From the IMG/VR virus record IMGVR_UViG_3300046543_000266, positions 1 to 64,000 of that record: a stretch of DNA of 64,000 bases. One strand, given 5' to 3'. The notes under the pieces were generated by a model, which was not told where the DNA came from, searched no databases, and saw only the letters and a list, made by a program, of their open reading frames with translations. A program made the translations under genes and the position numbers. Positions 23,935 through 32,339 of the stretch are shown here, piece after piece. Position 1 is the stretch's first letter. Each line of letters opens with the position of its first letter. The DNA comes from a virus.

Positions 23935-25692
23935 ATGAAAAAGACGACCATCGCAATCGCAATCCTGTCCTCGTTCGCAGCTCCGGCATTCGCAACGCAG
24001 TACGTGGCCTACGACACGGTTCCGGGCAGTCACGGCCAGTCGGAAGTGGACTACGGCAACGTCACGATGCAGGGTACGAACGGCACGAAGATCCACAACG
24101 TCGCGGCGGGTACGTCAGGCACGGATGCAGTCAATGTCAACCAGCTGAACAGCGCAATCGCTACGGTCAAGACCCAGAAGGGCGATACCGGCGCGACGGG
24201 TGCCACAGGTGCTCAAGGGGTCGCGGGTAAGGACGGCAAGAACGGCATCGATGGTAAGAACGGCATCGATGGTAAGAACGGCATCGATGGAGCAGCGGGT
24301 GCGACCGGCGCTCAAGGCGTCGCAGGTAAGGATGGTGCGAAGGGCGACACTGGCGCACAGGGTATCCAGGGTGTGAAAGGCGATAAGGGTGAGAAGGGCA
24401 ACACTGGCGCTTCTGTTGCTGGCGTGTCTATCAACGGCACGACTGTGACGACAACGCTCGACAACGGTTCGCAGGTGAACGGCACTATCACGGGTCTGGC
24501 TACGACGGAGCAGTTGAACCAGACGAACGTCAACGCCAGCGCTCTGGGTTCGAAGGTGGACCAAGCTACCACGACGGCGAATCAAGCCAAGTCCATCGCA
24601 CAAGGGGCAGACGCCAAGTCGAACACGGCAATCGGCATCGCCGCCGGAGCAGCTATCACCGCGACCGGTGCAGCCATCGTCAGCGGCATCGCCTACGAGA
24701 AGGCTGACAATGCTCAGCAAGTCGCTGGTCAGGCCAACGCCACGTCCAACCAAGCGAAGAACATCGCTCAAGGTGCGGCGTACCAAGCCAGTCACGCAGA
24801 CCAAGTCGCGGCTGAAGCCAACACGACGGCAGGTAAGGCAACCGTCACAGCACAGGCAGCAGATGCGAAGTCGGACATCGCACTGGCAACCGGCGTGAAG
24901 AACAGCGGTGACATCAACAAGCTGAACGCGGGCTTGGCGACTACCAACTCGCATGTCGCGCAGAACACGGCAGACATAGCGGCCAATCAGCAAGCCATCC
25001 GCTCGGAAGCTGGCCGTGCTCAAGACGCTGAGTGGAAGCTGGGATCAGCGATCACGTCGGAAACGTCGCGCGCAACGGCTGCCGAGCAGGGCATCCAGTC
25101 GCAAGTGACGGGCAACACGAAGAGCATCAACAATCTCAACGCACGCCAAGCCAACACCGAAGCGTGGATCGGAAATGCGAACGCGGGAGCCATCGGTCAA
25201 GGCTCGCAAGTGAAGGCGAACAACGCAGTTGCACTCGGTGCTGGCTCCGTGGCAGATCGTGACAATACCGTGTCCGTAGGCGCTGCTGGTCAGGAGCGTC
25301 AGGTCACCAACGTCGCAGCCGGTACGCAAGCAACCGACGCGGTGAACGTGTCGCAGCTGAACAGCTACATGCGTCAGACAGCAAAGGCGGTGGACAACTC
25401 GAATGCCTACACGGATCAGCGAGTCAACGCTCTGCAGTCGTCGTTCGATAGCTTCAAGAAGGATACCTACGGCGGCATCGCAACGGCGCTGGCAATTGCA
25501 GGACTGCCGCAGCCGACGGCTCCGGGTCGTTCGATGGTGTCGGTGGCGGGTTCCACGTATCACGGGGCAACCGGTCTGGCCGCTGGCTACTCGCAGGTAA
25601 CGCAAGACGAGCGTTGGGTGATGAAGGCGTCGGTTACCACGAGCAACCGTGGCGACTTCGGTGCTGTGCTCGGCGCTGGTCGTCAATTCTGA
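23935..25692 (+). CDS. YadA-type trimeric autotransporter adhesin
   Basis: 585 residues. Signal peptide 1-20 (MKKTTIAIAIL...APAFA), neck motif GTDAVNVNQLNS (~62-74), collagen-like Gly-X-Y stretch (~82-160), a long helical stalk, a YadA head-like repeat (NAVALGAGSVADRDNTVSVG), a second neck TDAVNVSQLN (~465-475), then an outer-membrane anchor of four strands (residues ~510-585) ending in Phe. All parts for Sec export and outer-membrane display are present, so it should decorate the infected cell rather than the virion. Such a gene in a phage is a bacterial-type acquisition. Confidence 0.88.
   Translation: MKKTTIAIAILSSFAAPAFATQYVAYDTVPGSHGQSEVDYGNVTMQGTNGTKIHNVAAGTSGTDAVNVNQLNSAIATVKTQKGDTGATGATGAQGVAGKDGKNGIDGKNGIDGKNGIDGAAGATGAQGVAGKDGAKGDTGAQGIQGVKGDKGEKGNTGASVAGVSINGTTVTTTLDNGSQVNGTITGLATTEQLNQTNVNASALGSKVDQATTTANQAKSIAQGADAKSNTAIGIAAGAAITATGAAIVSGIAYEKADNAQQVAGQANATSNQAKNIAQGAAYQASHADQVAAEANTTAGKATVTAQAADAKSDIALATGVKNSGDINKLNAGLATTNSHVAQNTADIAANQQAIRSEAGRAQDAEWKLGSAITSETSRATAAEQGIQSQVTGNTKSINNLNARQANTEAWIGNANAGAIGQGSQVKANNAVALGAGSVADRDNTVSVGAAGQERQVTNVAAGTQATDAVNVSQLNSYMRQTAKAVDNSNAYTDQRVNALQSSFDSFKKDTYGGIATALAIAGLPQPTAPGRSMVSVAGSTYHGATGLAAGYSQVTQDERWVMKASVTTSNRGDFGAVLGAGRQF
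24238..24290 (+). repeat. Tandem 18-bp repeat encoding KNGIDG
   Basis: Three near-identical copies of GATGGTAAGAACGGCATC in the collagen-like stalk; likely to vary in number by slippage. Confidence 0.85.
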
Positions 25693-25695
25693 CGC

Positions 25696-25705
25696 GTAGT
25701 AAATA
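25696..25705 (+). promoter_or_regulatory. Late-promoter-like GTAGTAAATA
   Basis: Four bases after the adhesin stop codon and just ahead of the terminator; 91 bases before ATG 25796. Confidence 0.5.
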
Positions 25706-25712
25706 GCAGTAC

Positions 25713-25742
25713 AAGAGGGGTTCCTTGTTTGGGACCCCTCTT
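25713..25742 (+). terminator. Terminator hairpin
   Basis: AAGAGGGGTTCC pairs with GGGACCCCTCTT across TTGTTT. Only a short T run follows. It ends the adhesin transcript, but also lies downstream of the motif at 25696. Confidence 0.7.
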
Positions 25743-25795
25743 CGTCATTTCAGTTGTTACGAAATGTATCTTCCATTTCCAATTTGAGCACATTC

Positions 25796-26068
25796 ATGAA
25801 TCTCTTCGAACGAATTCCCCTCTCCGCAGACGAGCAAGCCGCCGCAAACAACGACGTGCAAGACTGGGGCGAGTCGCTGTCCAACATGACGATCTCTCTG
25901 TGCCAGCTCAACGAATCGGTGCCGAACGGCCAGATCGAGCGCACCGCCCACTACTTCGAGTTGCTCGAAGCCAACGCACGCCATCTCCGTAAGTTCCTGG
26001 AAATCCGCGGCGCTCTCGCCAAGGTCGAAGCTCTCGACGTGCGCGCAGCCGAAGAGCCCACGCTCTGA
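25796..26068 (+). CDS. Hypothetical helical protein
   Basis: 90 acidic residues, nearly all helical (residues 10-80). Not recognised. GAGCAC is a weak ribosome binding site before ATG 25796. Confidence 0.7.
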   Translation: MNLFERIPLSADEQAAANNDVQDWGESLSNMTISLCQLNESVPNGQIERTAHYFELLEANARHLRKFLEIRGALAKVEALDVRAAEEPTL

Positions 26069-26149
26069 CAAGTATAACCTCGGGACGTCGCTGACGGAAA
26101 GAGGATACGAACCCACCCACGTTAACCTTCCTTAGGAGTCGTCCCGACC

Positions 26150-26548
26150 ATGGATATCTCAGCAACCACCCCGATTCTCCAACGATCCATCCTGCCTGAC
26201 GTGCGCCCCTTCTCGTGCGTAGTCGGCCAGAAGTCGATCAGCGGCACCGTCACGTACTACACGCCGCTCGTATCGCCCGACACTCACGGTGTCTACACCG
26301 TAGAAGCCCTCGTCGGCTACACGCAGTACAAGTTTGCCATCAACAGGACGGGGTCCGTGTGGTCCACGGGTATCGTCTCCGTGTACGATCACGGCAAGAT
26401 TGAAAGCCTGGACGCGTTCATCCTGTCACACCCCAAGATTGAGGAACTGTTTGAACAGGCGCTGACCACCCTCACAACGTATCGCAATCACGGCGTCGCT
26501 GGCATCGACTCGACTCAGCCGATCGATACGACGCGGCCCCCAAACTAA
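26150..26548 (+). CDS. Hypothetical beta-rich protein
   Basis: 132 residues. FSCVVGQKSISGTVTYY near residue 21 resembles VSCVVGSHQIMGTVYL in the protein at 27196, so the two may be distant paralogues. C-terminal helix and Thr/Pro tail. AGGAG ribosome binding site. Confidence 0.75.
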   Translation: MDISATTPILQRSILPDVRPFSCVVGQKSISGTVTYYTPLVSPDTHGVYTVEALVGYTQYKFAINRTGSVWSTGIVSVYDHGKIESLDAFILSHPKIEELFEQALTTLTTYRNHGVAGIDSTQPIDTTRPPN

Positions 26549-26569
26549 ATAACGGAGCACGGTTCAGTC

Positions 26570-27199
26570 ATGGACGACATCAATCTGTATCCGCAGCAGC
26601 GGGACGAGATGAAGCAGGACGATACCAGTATGCAGCAAGCCTTGGACTGGCTCAAGGATCAACCAGCAAACGCGAACATCACTAGCGAGCGTATCGCCGC
26701 CTTGCACGAGGAACTGTCCGGGCTCAACCAGCGGGACGCGTTCCTGGAAGTGGCCGCACGCCACGGTATCATGGTTGTCGATCACTCGGGGTCGATCGAC
26801 AGTGTGGACCGCGTTCTCAAGTGGCAGAACCCTGCACGCATCGTCGATCACGACATCCTCGGCAACCCCATCTACGATCCGACCGAGATCGCAATCCTGA
26901 ACGCGCCGGTTCCGCAGCTGGACATACCGGAAGTTCCCAAGGACCAGCCGGTCCTGGTGGTTGGTGGTGACGGGAGCCGCGCGAGTTCCACGCTCCGCCG
27001 TCTGGCGCTGATAGAATCGTTCGGCTCCGCCATCCTCGGCCCGAACTTCGTGGACGACTTCATTGACCGCAGTATCCCGGCCCGCTTCAAGCCCAAGGAA
27101 CCGCGCAAGCAAACCGATGCTGACCGTCTGGCAATGGCGCGCGCTGAATCCAAGCGTCTGGCGAAGGCAGCGAAGCTGCAGAAGAGGGGTGGGAAATGA
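26570..27199 (+). CDS. Hypothetical protein
   Basis: 209 residues, acidic helical N-terminus, beta-rich middle, and a Lys/Arg/Ala-rich helical C-terminus (AMARAESKRLAKAAKLQKRG). Not recognised. Overlaps the next gene by ATGA. Confidence 0.8.
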   Translation: MDDINLYPQQRDEMKQDDTSMQQALDWLKDQPANANITSERIAALHEELSGLNQRDAFLEVAARHGIMVVDHSGSIDSVDRVLKWQNPARIVDHDILGNPIYDPTEIAILNAPVPQLDIPEVPKDQPVLVVGGDGSRASSTLRRLALIESFGSAILGPNFVDDFIDRSIPARFKPKEPRKQTDADRLAMARAESKRLAKAAKLQKRGGK

Positions 27200-27507
27200 C
27201 AGCCCGCGAACGCACAGTCTCCTGCGTAGTTGGATCCCATCAGATCATGGGAACCGTGTACTTGGACAGCGGTGCGGGCATTCGTGATTACGCAGTCATT
27301 CTCAGTGTTGATGGGAAAGCCTCGTACTCTTTCCGTCTAGTCATGTCCGGCTTCGGGTCGGTTCCCCTGTTCAGCTGTCGCGGCTTCCTTATCAACGAGG
27401 AACGCTTCATAACCATCGACCGGCCGCCGCGTCCCCTGACGGCCCCTCATATGTTCGAGTACGTCGTCCACAAGATCGTGGAGTCCCATGACATCAACCA
27501 CCGGTAG
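27196..27507 (+). CDS. Hypothetical beta-rich protein
   Basis: 103 residues; shares the SCVVG...GTV opening with 26150-26548. Not recognised. Overlaps genes on both sides, so part of a coupled chain. Confidence 0.75.
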   Translation: MTARERTVSCVVGSHQIMGTVYLDSGAGIRDYAVILSVDGKASYSFRLVMSGFGSVPLFSCRGFLINEERFITIDRPPRPLTAPHMFEYVVHKIVESHDINHR

Positions 27508-27787
27508 ACCGTTAACGGATAACACTGGCGCTTGCGGCGTCATCGAGCACAAGCATAACGCCACTACCGTAACCATGACTGGATCGGGTACGGTCACCGT
27601 GTCGATAGGTGCCAGCAACGTCACAGCAACCGGACCAGTAGCGCGGATCAGCTTCCGTGATGCCGATACCTGCGTATCGCCGTTCGGAACGCTGGACGAG
27701 ATGCGCAAGATCGCTCAGACCGTACACGAAAACAGCTACTATCAACGATTCAACAAGCAACGTGTCCCGAGGAAGATGAAGACATGA
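27488..27787 (+). CDS. Hypothetical protein
   Basis: 99 residues, Thr/Val-rich beta first half (TTVTMTGSGTVTVSIG), basic helical end. Overlaps the previous gene by 20 bases; GTGGAG precedes its ATG. Confidence 0.7.
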   Translation: MTSTTGRPLTDNTGACGVIEHKHNATTVTMTGSGTVTVSIGASNVTATGPVARISFRDADTCVSPFGTLDEMRKIAQTVHENSYYQRFNKQRVPRKMKT

Positions 27788-28188
27788 ATATCCGTGACCA
27801 GTTCATCAAGTCGTTTCTGCAGCACGCGTGCCCGCCCGGCTTTGGTGAAGGCACTGCAACTCACACGATGTACCGCGACAAGGCAGTGGCTCTGATTGAA
27901 TGCAACGACACCGCGTTCGTCATGTTCAAGCAGGGAGTAGCATCCGCTGTGCGGGACCGGCCGACCGTGTATCTGTCGGAGTTCTCCAATGGAGTAGGCG
28001 GTAAGCCCGCAGTCTCAATCTCGAATCTCAGTATGGACGTCAGCGGCCCGGACCACTCCTGGGATAACAACAGCATGTTCCTCGTGCAACCGGGCCACAA
28101 TGGAAAAGGTGTGATCCGTATGTCGGACACGCTGACAACGCTTCGCAACATCCTGGGTAACGCTGGGATCATAACCGTCACGGAATAA
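27784..28188 (+). CDS. Hypothetical protein
   Basis: 134 residues, alpha/beta, not recognised. ATGA overlap with the gene before it; the next starts 3 bases after its stop. Confidence 0.75.
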   Translation: MNIRDQFIKSFLQHACPPGFGEGTATHTMYRDKAVALIECNDTAFVMFKQGVASAVRDRPTVYLSEFSNGVGGKPAVSISNLSMDVSGPDHSWDNNSMFLVQPGHNGKGVIRMSDTLTTLRNILGNAGIITVTE

Positions 28189-28190
28189 CA

Positions 28191-28526
28191 ATGAAAACAA
28201 TCTATCGTGCCGACGACGGCAAAGAATTCGACACCGCTCTCGACTGCCATAGATACGAGCGCAGCATGTCCATTGGTTCTGACGCCCGCTTCGTCGACAA
28301 GCTGGCGGTCATTCTGCAGCCGGTTATCGCTTCCGACGATCGAGGCAACGACGTCATCCATGCAAGTACTGATGACACGGATGAGTACAGTCTGACGGAA
28401 ATGGCGATCTACCTTGCGGATCATCTCGACGAGCTGGTTGAACTGCGAGACCAGATAGCGCACGAGCGCATGAAGCCGAAGAATCCCGGGTACAAGGTCA
28501 AGCCCAAGTCGAACCGTAGTAAATAA
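28191..28526 (+). CDS. Hypothetical protein
   Basis: 111 residues. The opening YRADDGKEFDTALDCHRYE resembles YSAPDGKVFPSEQQAQRHA in the protein at 46544, a short phage unit in which a DGKxF strand is followed by a helix. Basic C-terminus. A late-type motif covers its stop codon. Confidence 0.75.
   Translation: MKTIYRADDGKEFDTALDCHRYERSMSIGSDARFVDKLAVILQPVIASDDRGNDVIHASTDDTDEYSLTEMAIYLADHLDELVELRDQIAHERMKPKNPGYKVKPKSNRSK
28516..28525 (+). promoter_or_regulatory. Late-promoter-like GTAGTAAATA
   Basis: Overlaps the stop of the preceding gene; 48 bases before ATG 28573. Confidence 0.6.
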
Positions 28527-28572
28527 CTGGTAAGCAGTCCACCAACCAGACAACCAAACACCGGAGCAACCC

Positions 28573-29094
28573 ATGAGCGACATTCAACAGTTCAAGATGG
28601 AAGACGTGCAGAAGCGCGTGGCCGAAACGATCAAGGCGCAGTTCGCAATGCTGATCCCGGAAGAAGCCTTCAACGAGATGGCGAAGACGGCGATCAACGA
28701 CTTCTTCAACACTGAGCAGTCGTACAAGGTAACGCGCAACGAGCGCCGGATCCCCAATCCGTCGGGCTACGGCGATCGCACTGAAACGTGGTATCAGCTG
28801 GCGACACCACTCACGCCGTTCAAGGTCATGCTGTGGGAAGCTATCCGCGAGGAAGTCGAGCAGCGCGTCAAGCGGTGGAGTGGTGAGCAGCAGGCCGCAC
28901 TCAAGGCAGAGATTGACCAGTTCTTCGCAGTGGGAACCGAGTTCCATGGCGAGTTCTCTGGGCAAATCGAAGTGCTCGCCAAGAAGATGGCAGCCGCCAT
29001 GCAGATGTCCATCATCAATCAAGCCACTGGAATCGCGCACAGCAATCTCCAAAGCTTCGCCTCAGCCAACAACCTACGGGTTCCGGGCTACTAA
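28573..29094 (+). CDS. Hypothetical protein
   Basis: 173 residues, mostly helical with an amphipathic C-terminal half. Not recognised. Flanked by a late-type motif and a terminator, so a single-gene transcript. Confidence 0.8.
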   Translation: MSDIQQFKMEDVQKRVAETIKAQFAMLIPEEAFNEMAKTAINDFFNTEQSYKVTRNERRIPNPSGYGDRTETWYQLATPLTPFKVMLWEAIREEVEQRVKRWSGEQQAALKAEIDQFFAVGTEFHGEFSGQIEVLAKKMAAAMQMSIINQATGIAHSNLQSFASANNLRVPGY

Positions 29095-29120
29095 CAATCC
29101 GCAACAAGCAATCAACCATG

Positions 29121-29154
29121 AGGGGAACTGTCAGTTATCTGCCGTTCCCCTTTT
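29121..29154 (+). terminator. Rho-independent terminator
   Basis: AGGGGAAC pairs with GTTCCCCT and TTTT follows. Confidence 0.85.
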
Positions 29155-29173
29155 GCACGACTGGGAGCAGGTA

Positions 29174-29446
29174 ATGACCGCCGACCAAGTTCTTGTGGAC
29201 TTCGAGTTTCTGGCATGGATAGAACGCTGCATGTTCTTCCGCAAAGACATGGCCCTTCACCTGAAACGGATTGGCCTCGACGATCAGGCAGTCTTCGAGT
29301 TCACCCACTCTGACGCCGTCAAGGCCGCCAGTGTGGTCCAGCTCTATCAAGACATAGGCATGTATCGCCCGGAAGAGTTCAAGCTGTTCATCATGGATTG
29401 CTGGAACACCTACCAAACACTCTCTGCCATAGTGCATCCGACATGA
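29174..29446 (+). CDS. Hypothetical helical protein
   Basis: 90 residues, rich in Phe, His and Asp; not recognised. Starts at ATG 29174 after GCAGGTA. Stop overlaps the next start. Confidence 0.7.
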   Translation: MTADQVLVDFEFLAWIERCMFFRKDMALHLKRIGLDDQAVFEFTHSDAVKAASVVQLYQDIGMYRPEEFKLFIMDCWNTYQTLSAIVHPT

Positions 29447-30084
29447 ATCAGCAACTGTTCTTCACAGCAGACCTGCACTTCGGTCATGCTGGCATCCTGA
29501 AGCATACCGCACGCGGCACCCTCTTCGACAGCATCAACCAGCATGACCTCCACGTGGTCGACTCTATCAACAAGGTCGTTGGCGCCAAGGACATCCTGTA
29601 CATTCTCGGTGACGTTTCGTGGTACGGTCAGTGGGTCACCGGCGCATTGATCGACGGCATCCGCTGCCAGAACCGCTATCTGGTGTACGGCAATCACGAC
29701 AACAAGCTGCGCGACTTCTACAAGACGTCCGGTCTATTCAAGGAATGCAGCGACCGCATGTTCTTCAAGCACTACAGCAACAAGCTCTGTCTCGACCACT
29801 TCCCGAGCGCTGAGTGGGCCGAAGCCCATCATGGCAGCTGGATGTTGCATGGTCACACGCATGGTTCTTTCGACTACGAGGCACGAGGCCTCGCCAACTA
29901 TCGCATCTTCGATGTGGGTTGGGACGAGAGCCCCAAGCACGACACGGGTTATGGCTACCATCCCGATGCTCATGGGTACAAACCCTTCAGCCTCGACTTC
30001 CTGAACAAGCAGATCGGCAGCAAGGAGAAACTCCCACATCATGGTTACACGCGCCCGGACGGCTACGAAAGCGAATCCCGATAG
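29443..30084 (+). CDS. Calcineurin-like metallophosphoesterase
   Basis: 213 residues. All metal-binding motifs are present: DLHFGH (10-15), GDVSW (56-60), GNHDN (83-87), H119 and HGHTHG (136-141). Members hydrolyse phosphodiesters or phosphomonoesters; small phage versions have unclear substrates. Cytoplasmic, no signal peptide. ATGA overlap with the preceding gene. Confidence 0.88.
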   Translation: MNQQLFFTADLHFGHAGILKHTARGTLFDSINQHDLHVVDSINKVVGAKDILYILGDVSWYGQWVTGALIDGIRCQNRYLVYGNHDNKLRDFYKTSGLFKECSDRMFFKHYSNKLCLDHFPSAEWAEAHHGSWMLHGHTHGSFDYEARGLANYRIFDVGWDESPKHDTGYGYHPDAHGYKPFSLDFLNKQIGSKEKLPHHGYTRPDGYESESR

Positions 30085-30247
30085 GTTCCACGTACGACTG
30101 CGTGACATCGAAGAAACCTTCTGGTGGTCATACAACGTGCCCGCCAAGTCACACGGACATGCAGTGGAACTCGCCAAGCTTCACATGGGTTGGGGCAACT
30201 GCCACTGTGTGGCCTCTGTCAAGAAACTGGCGATTCGAAATCGTTGA
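30041..30247 (+). CDS. Hypothetical basic protein
   Basis: 68 residues in another frame, overlapping the phosphoesterase by 44 bases. Basic, with Trp, His and Cys; not recognised. GGAG 14 bases upstream. Confidence 0.6.
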   Translation: MVTRARTATKANPDRFHVRLRDIEETFWWSYNVPAKSHGHAVELAKLHMGWGNCHCVASVKKLAIRNR

Positions 30248-30256
30248 GGAGTCAAC

Positions 30257-30679
30257 ATGAAAGTCAGAACTGATGAGTTGAGCGGTGCGGCGCTGGATTG
30301 GATGGTCGCGCAGTGCGAAGGTTACACCTTGACCACGGACGGGATCAACAAACTGGTCGAGAAGGACAATAAGCTCGACATCCTCGGCCCCTGCACTACG
30401 GGACAAGGCATCCCCTGTGGTTACAGCCCGAGTAGCTACTGGAGCATAGGCGGGCCGATCATCGAGCGCGAGCACATCAACATCGAACATCGTGGGGATT
30501 CGGGAGGATGGCGCGCAAGGATTTGGGCCGAGGCTGCGATGGATTTCATCGAGGTCGGGTTCAGCGGGCCATACTGCAAAACTGCGTTGATCGCGGCGAT
30601 GCGCTGCTACGTTGCCTCGAAGCTCGGCGTCGAAGTCGATGTCCCCGCCGGACTGCCTGGAGCTCGCCTCAATGCTTAA
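30257..30679 (+). CDS. DUF2591-family protein
   Basis: 140 residues. MKVRTDELSGAALDWMVAQCEG, YSPSSYWSIGGPIIERE and LIAAMRCYVASKLGVEVDVP are the hallmark blocks of DUF2591, common in phages and prophages, function unknown. Full family length. TGAGGAG before the ATG. Confidence 0.82.
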   Translation: MKVRTDELSGAALDWMVAQCEGYTLTTDGINKLVEKDNKLDILGPCTTGQGIPCGYSPSSYWSIGGPIIEREHINIEHRGDSGGWRARIWAEAAMDFIEVGFSGPYCKTALIAAMRCYVASKLGVEVDVPAGLPGARLNA

Positions 30680-30869
30680 AGATCTGGGTCTGGACCGTAA
30701 CGACATCTTCATAATCGTGGCCTGTATCGTCGGCGTAATCGTCGCGATAGTCGGCGTGTATTACTTCTATGTAGCCCTCCTATGGGCTACGGCAAAAGCC
30801 ATTGGCTATGTCCTCGGTGCGTTCTTCGGCAACTTCGTCGACGCGTACCGTGCAATCGCACACCACTGA
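30672..30869 (+). CDS. Small membrane protein
   Basis: 65 residues with a continuous hydrophobic region (residues ~12-55) that could form two spans. Overlaps the DUF2591 gene by 8 bases; GGAG lies inside that gene. Confidence 0.7.
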   Translation: MLKDLGLDRNDIFIIVACIVGVIVAIVGVYYFYVALLWATAKAIGYVLGAFFGNFVDAYRAIAHH

Positions 30870-30879
30870 GTAAGCATCT

Positions 30880-31197
30880 ATGATCTGTAGCAAGTGTAAA
30901 CAAGCACGCGGCCGTCACATGGCGGTCAGCTACCATTGCCCTACCGAAAACGGCAAGTTCCACAAGACCGAGCGCTTCAGCCTCGACGTCGAGCGCCTCA
31001 CACCAACCGAATTCCAAGGATATCTTGGGCGCGGCCGGGGCCGTACCCCCGAGAACCTAGAGCGCGAAGTCGCCAAGCGAGTGTTGAAACAAGTTGAAGC
31101 GGCACTCGCCGTGTATGACCTGCAGTCCAAATCTAACTACACCCGACAAGAGCTGATCTCCAACCTGGAGCTGATCAAGCGTGGGTATCAACTATAA
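30880..31197 (+). CDS. Zinc-ribbon-like protein, copy 1
   Basis: 105 residues. CSKCKQARGRHMAVSYHCP (C-x2-C-x6-H-x6-C) matches the same spacing in the protein at 44592. Basic middle (GRGRGRTPE) and a helical end. A small zinc site is likely; role unknown. Confidence 0.7.
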   Translation: MICSKCKQARGRHMAVSYHCPTENGKFHKTERFSLDVERLTPTEFQGYLGRGRGRTPENLEREVAKRVLKQVEAALAVYDLQSKSNYTRQELISNLELIKRGYQL

Positions 31198-31211
31198 GAA
31201 GGCTGACCACC

Positions 31212-31403
31212 ATGTTCCAAATGTTCACGCACGTACCGTCGCTCCACGCACTGTGGATTCTTGTAATGATCGCCGCAGCAGTCTTGGTCGGTATGTTCGT
31301 GGTGTGTGCCTGTCGGACAGCGGCAGCCTATGACCGCAGCCTAGATTCTGTGGAAGTTTCAGCGGCACCGAATGTGGAGCAAATCACCTCCATACAGCCT
31401 TAA
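31212..31403 (+). CDS. Small single-span membrane protein
   Basis: 63 residues: one span (about 14-34, ALWILVMIAAAVLVGMFVVC) then a polar tail. Not recognised. Closes the unit before the promoter at 31447. Confidence 0.7.
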   Translation: MFQMFTHVPSLHALWILVMIAAAVLVGMFVVCACRTAAAYDRSLDSVEVSAAPNVEQITSIQP

Positions 31404-31460
31404 AACCGCGTTGTTTTTACGCAACACGGGCCTTCGGAGGGCATGGTATAATAAAGTGCG
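31404..31460 (+). promoter_or_regulatory. Promoter: GTTG...CAAC (31410-31425) plus TATAAT (31447-31452)
   Basis: CAAC begins 25 bases before TATAAT, as at 15530 and 49999. Context TGGTATAATAAAGTGCGGG is nearly the same as at 39062. Confidence 0.7.
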
Positions 31461-31551
31461 GGCGCGCCTCTTCCGCACTGGAGCACTGTGCAATTGTCCC
31501 CGGCAATGCGGCAGCCGGTGTGTCCGTCGCGCGTCCCGCACCCTCTGATAC

Positions 31552-31568
31552 CTCCTTCCGATATGGAG
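31552..31568 (+). promoter_or_regulatory. Leader hairpin CTCC-N9-GGAG
   Basis: CTCC, loop TTCCGATAT, GGAG; CTGATA 10 bases upstream. Confidence 0.65.
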
Positions 31569-31573
31569 CAAGA

Positions 31574-31894
31574 ATGGAACATCGTCAATGGCTGCTGGCC
31601 CCGAAGTACCCGCTGATCACCAAGCTGCTCAACGCATACCTCGTACACATCCAGGTCGAAGGCGTCGACCCGGAGTCAATCCTGGCCGAGATTGACGAAG
31701 ACTTCGGTGACGAGAACGGCTTCGATGCCGCCGAAGCGTATCTTGCCACTCTGGGCGAAGAGCAGTTCGTGAAGCTCGCGTCCTCCGAAGCTGGCAAGGA
31801 ATACGAAGCCTTCTCCAAGTCCATTCCCGACGAGCACCACGGAGCGCGGTCAGCACTGGCGGACTTGTTCGAAACCGCCGACAACTTCAAGTAA
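31574..31894 (+). CDS. Paralogue family protein, N-module
   Basis: 106 acidic residues. YPLITKLLNAYLVHI and HHGARSALADLFETAD align with YPTTNKLIRMYLDEV and HYGARSALADLFTACD in the first half of the protein at 32707. Function unknown. First gene of the leader-hairpin cluster. Confidence 0.75.
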   Translation: MEHRQWLLAPKYPLITKLLNAYLVHIQVEGVDPESILAEIDEDFGDENGFDAAEAYLATLGEEQFVKLASSEAGKEYEAFSKSIPDEHHGARSALADLFETADNFK

Positions 31895-31900
31895 CATGAC

Positions 31901-31918
31901 GGGGGCCTTCGGGTCCCC
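31901..31918 (+). promoter_or_regulatory. UUCG hairpin
   Basis: GGGGGCC-TTCG-GGTCCCC with no U-tract, ahead of the next leader. Confidence 0.6.
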
Positions 31919-31937
31919 ATCCGCACTTCTGATAAAC

Positions 31938-31954
31938 CTCCCAACGAAACGGAG
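31938..31954 (+). promoter_or_regulatory. Leader hairpin CTCC-N9-GGAG
   Basis: CTCC-CAACGAAAC-GGAG after CTGATA. Confidence 0.65.
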
Positions 31955-31959
31955 AACAC

Positions 31960-32310
31960 ATGAACAACGCACAACACAAGTGGGCAGTCATCACCAATGG
32001 CGATCTGCTGGTCCAAGAATGCGACGACCGCAATCATGCAGAGCGCATCGCAAAGAAGGCCAACGACTGGCACGCCTCGCAAGTGGCCGAGGGTCTTATC
32101 CAAGGACTCGGCACTGTGCGTTACGGTGTCCGCAGCCCCGCTGGTCAACGCATCTTCGCTGGAGTGGTCGAGACCGCCGTCCAGCCGGTCCTGCTCCAAG
32201 CGGCTCTTCGTCGCAACGGCGTCTGGCTTGTTGACACCAACGGCAACGCCACTGACTTCTATCATCGCGGCTGCTTCCAACACAATCTGCAGTCGAAGGC
32301 TGTCCACTGA
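31960..32310 (+). CDS. Hypothetical protein
   Basis: 116 residues, alpha/beta (HKWAVITNGDLLVQECDDRN). Not recognised and not visibly related to its neighbours, though it shares their leader. Confidence 0.75.
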   Translation: MNNAQHKWAVITNGDLLVQECDDRNHAERIAKKANDWHASQVAEGLIQGLGTVRYGVRSPAGQRIFAGVVETAVQPVLLQAALRRNGVWLVDTNGNATDFYHRGCFQHNLQSKAVH

Positions 32311-32316
32311 TATCTA

Positions 32317-32333
32317 CTCCCTACGAAACGGAG
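32317..32333 (+). promoter_or_regulatory. Leader hairpin CTCC-N9-GGAG
   Basis: CTCC-CTACGAAAC-GGAG after CTGATATC. Confidence 0.65.
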
Positions 32334-32339
32334 ATCGCA

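Noticed and set aside
24238-24290. CRISPR-like short repeats
   Set aside because: Contiguous in-frame repeats without spacers, coding KNGIDG.
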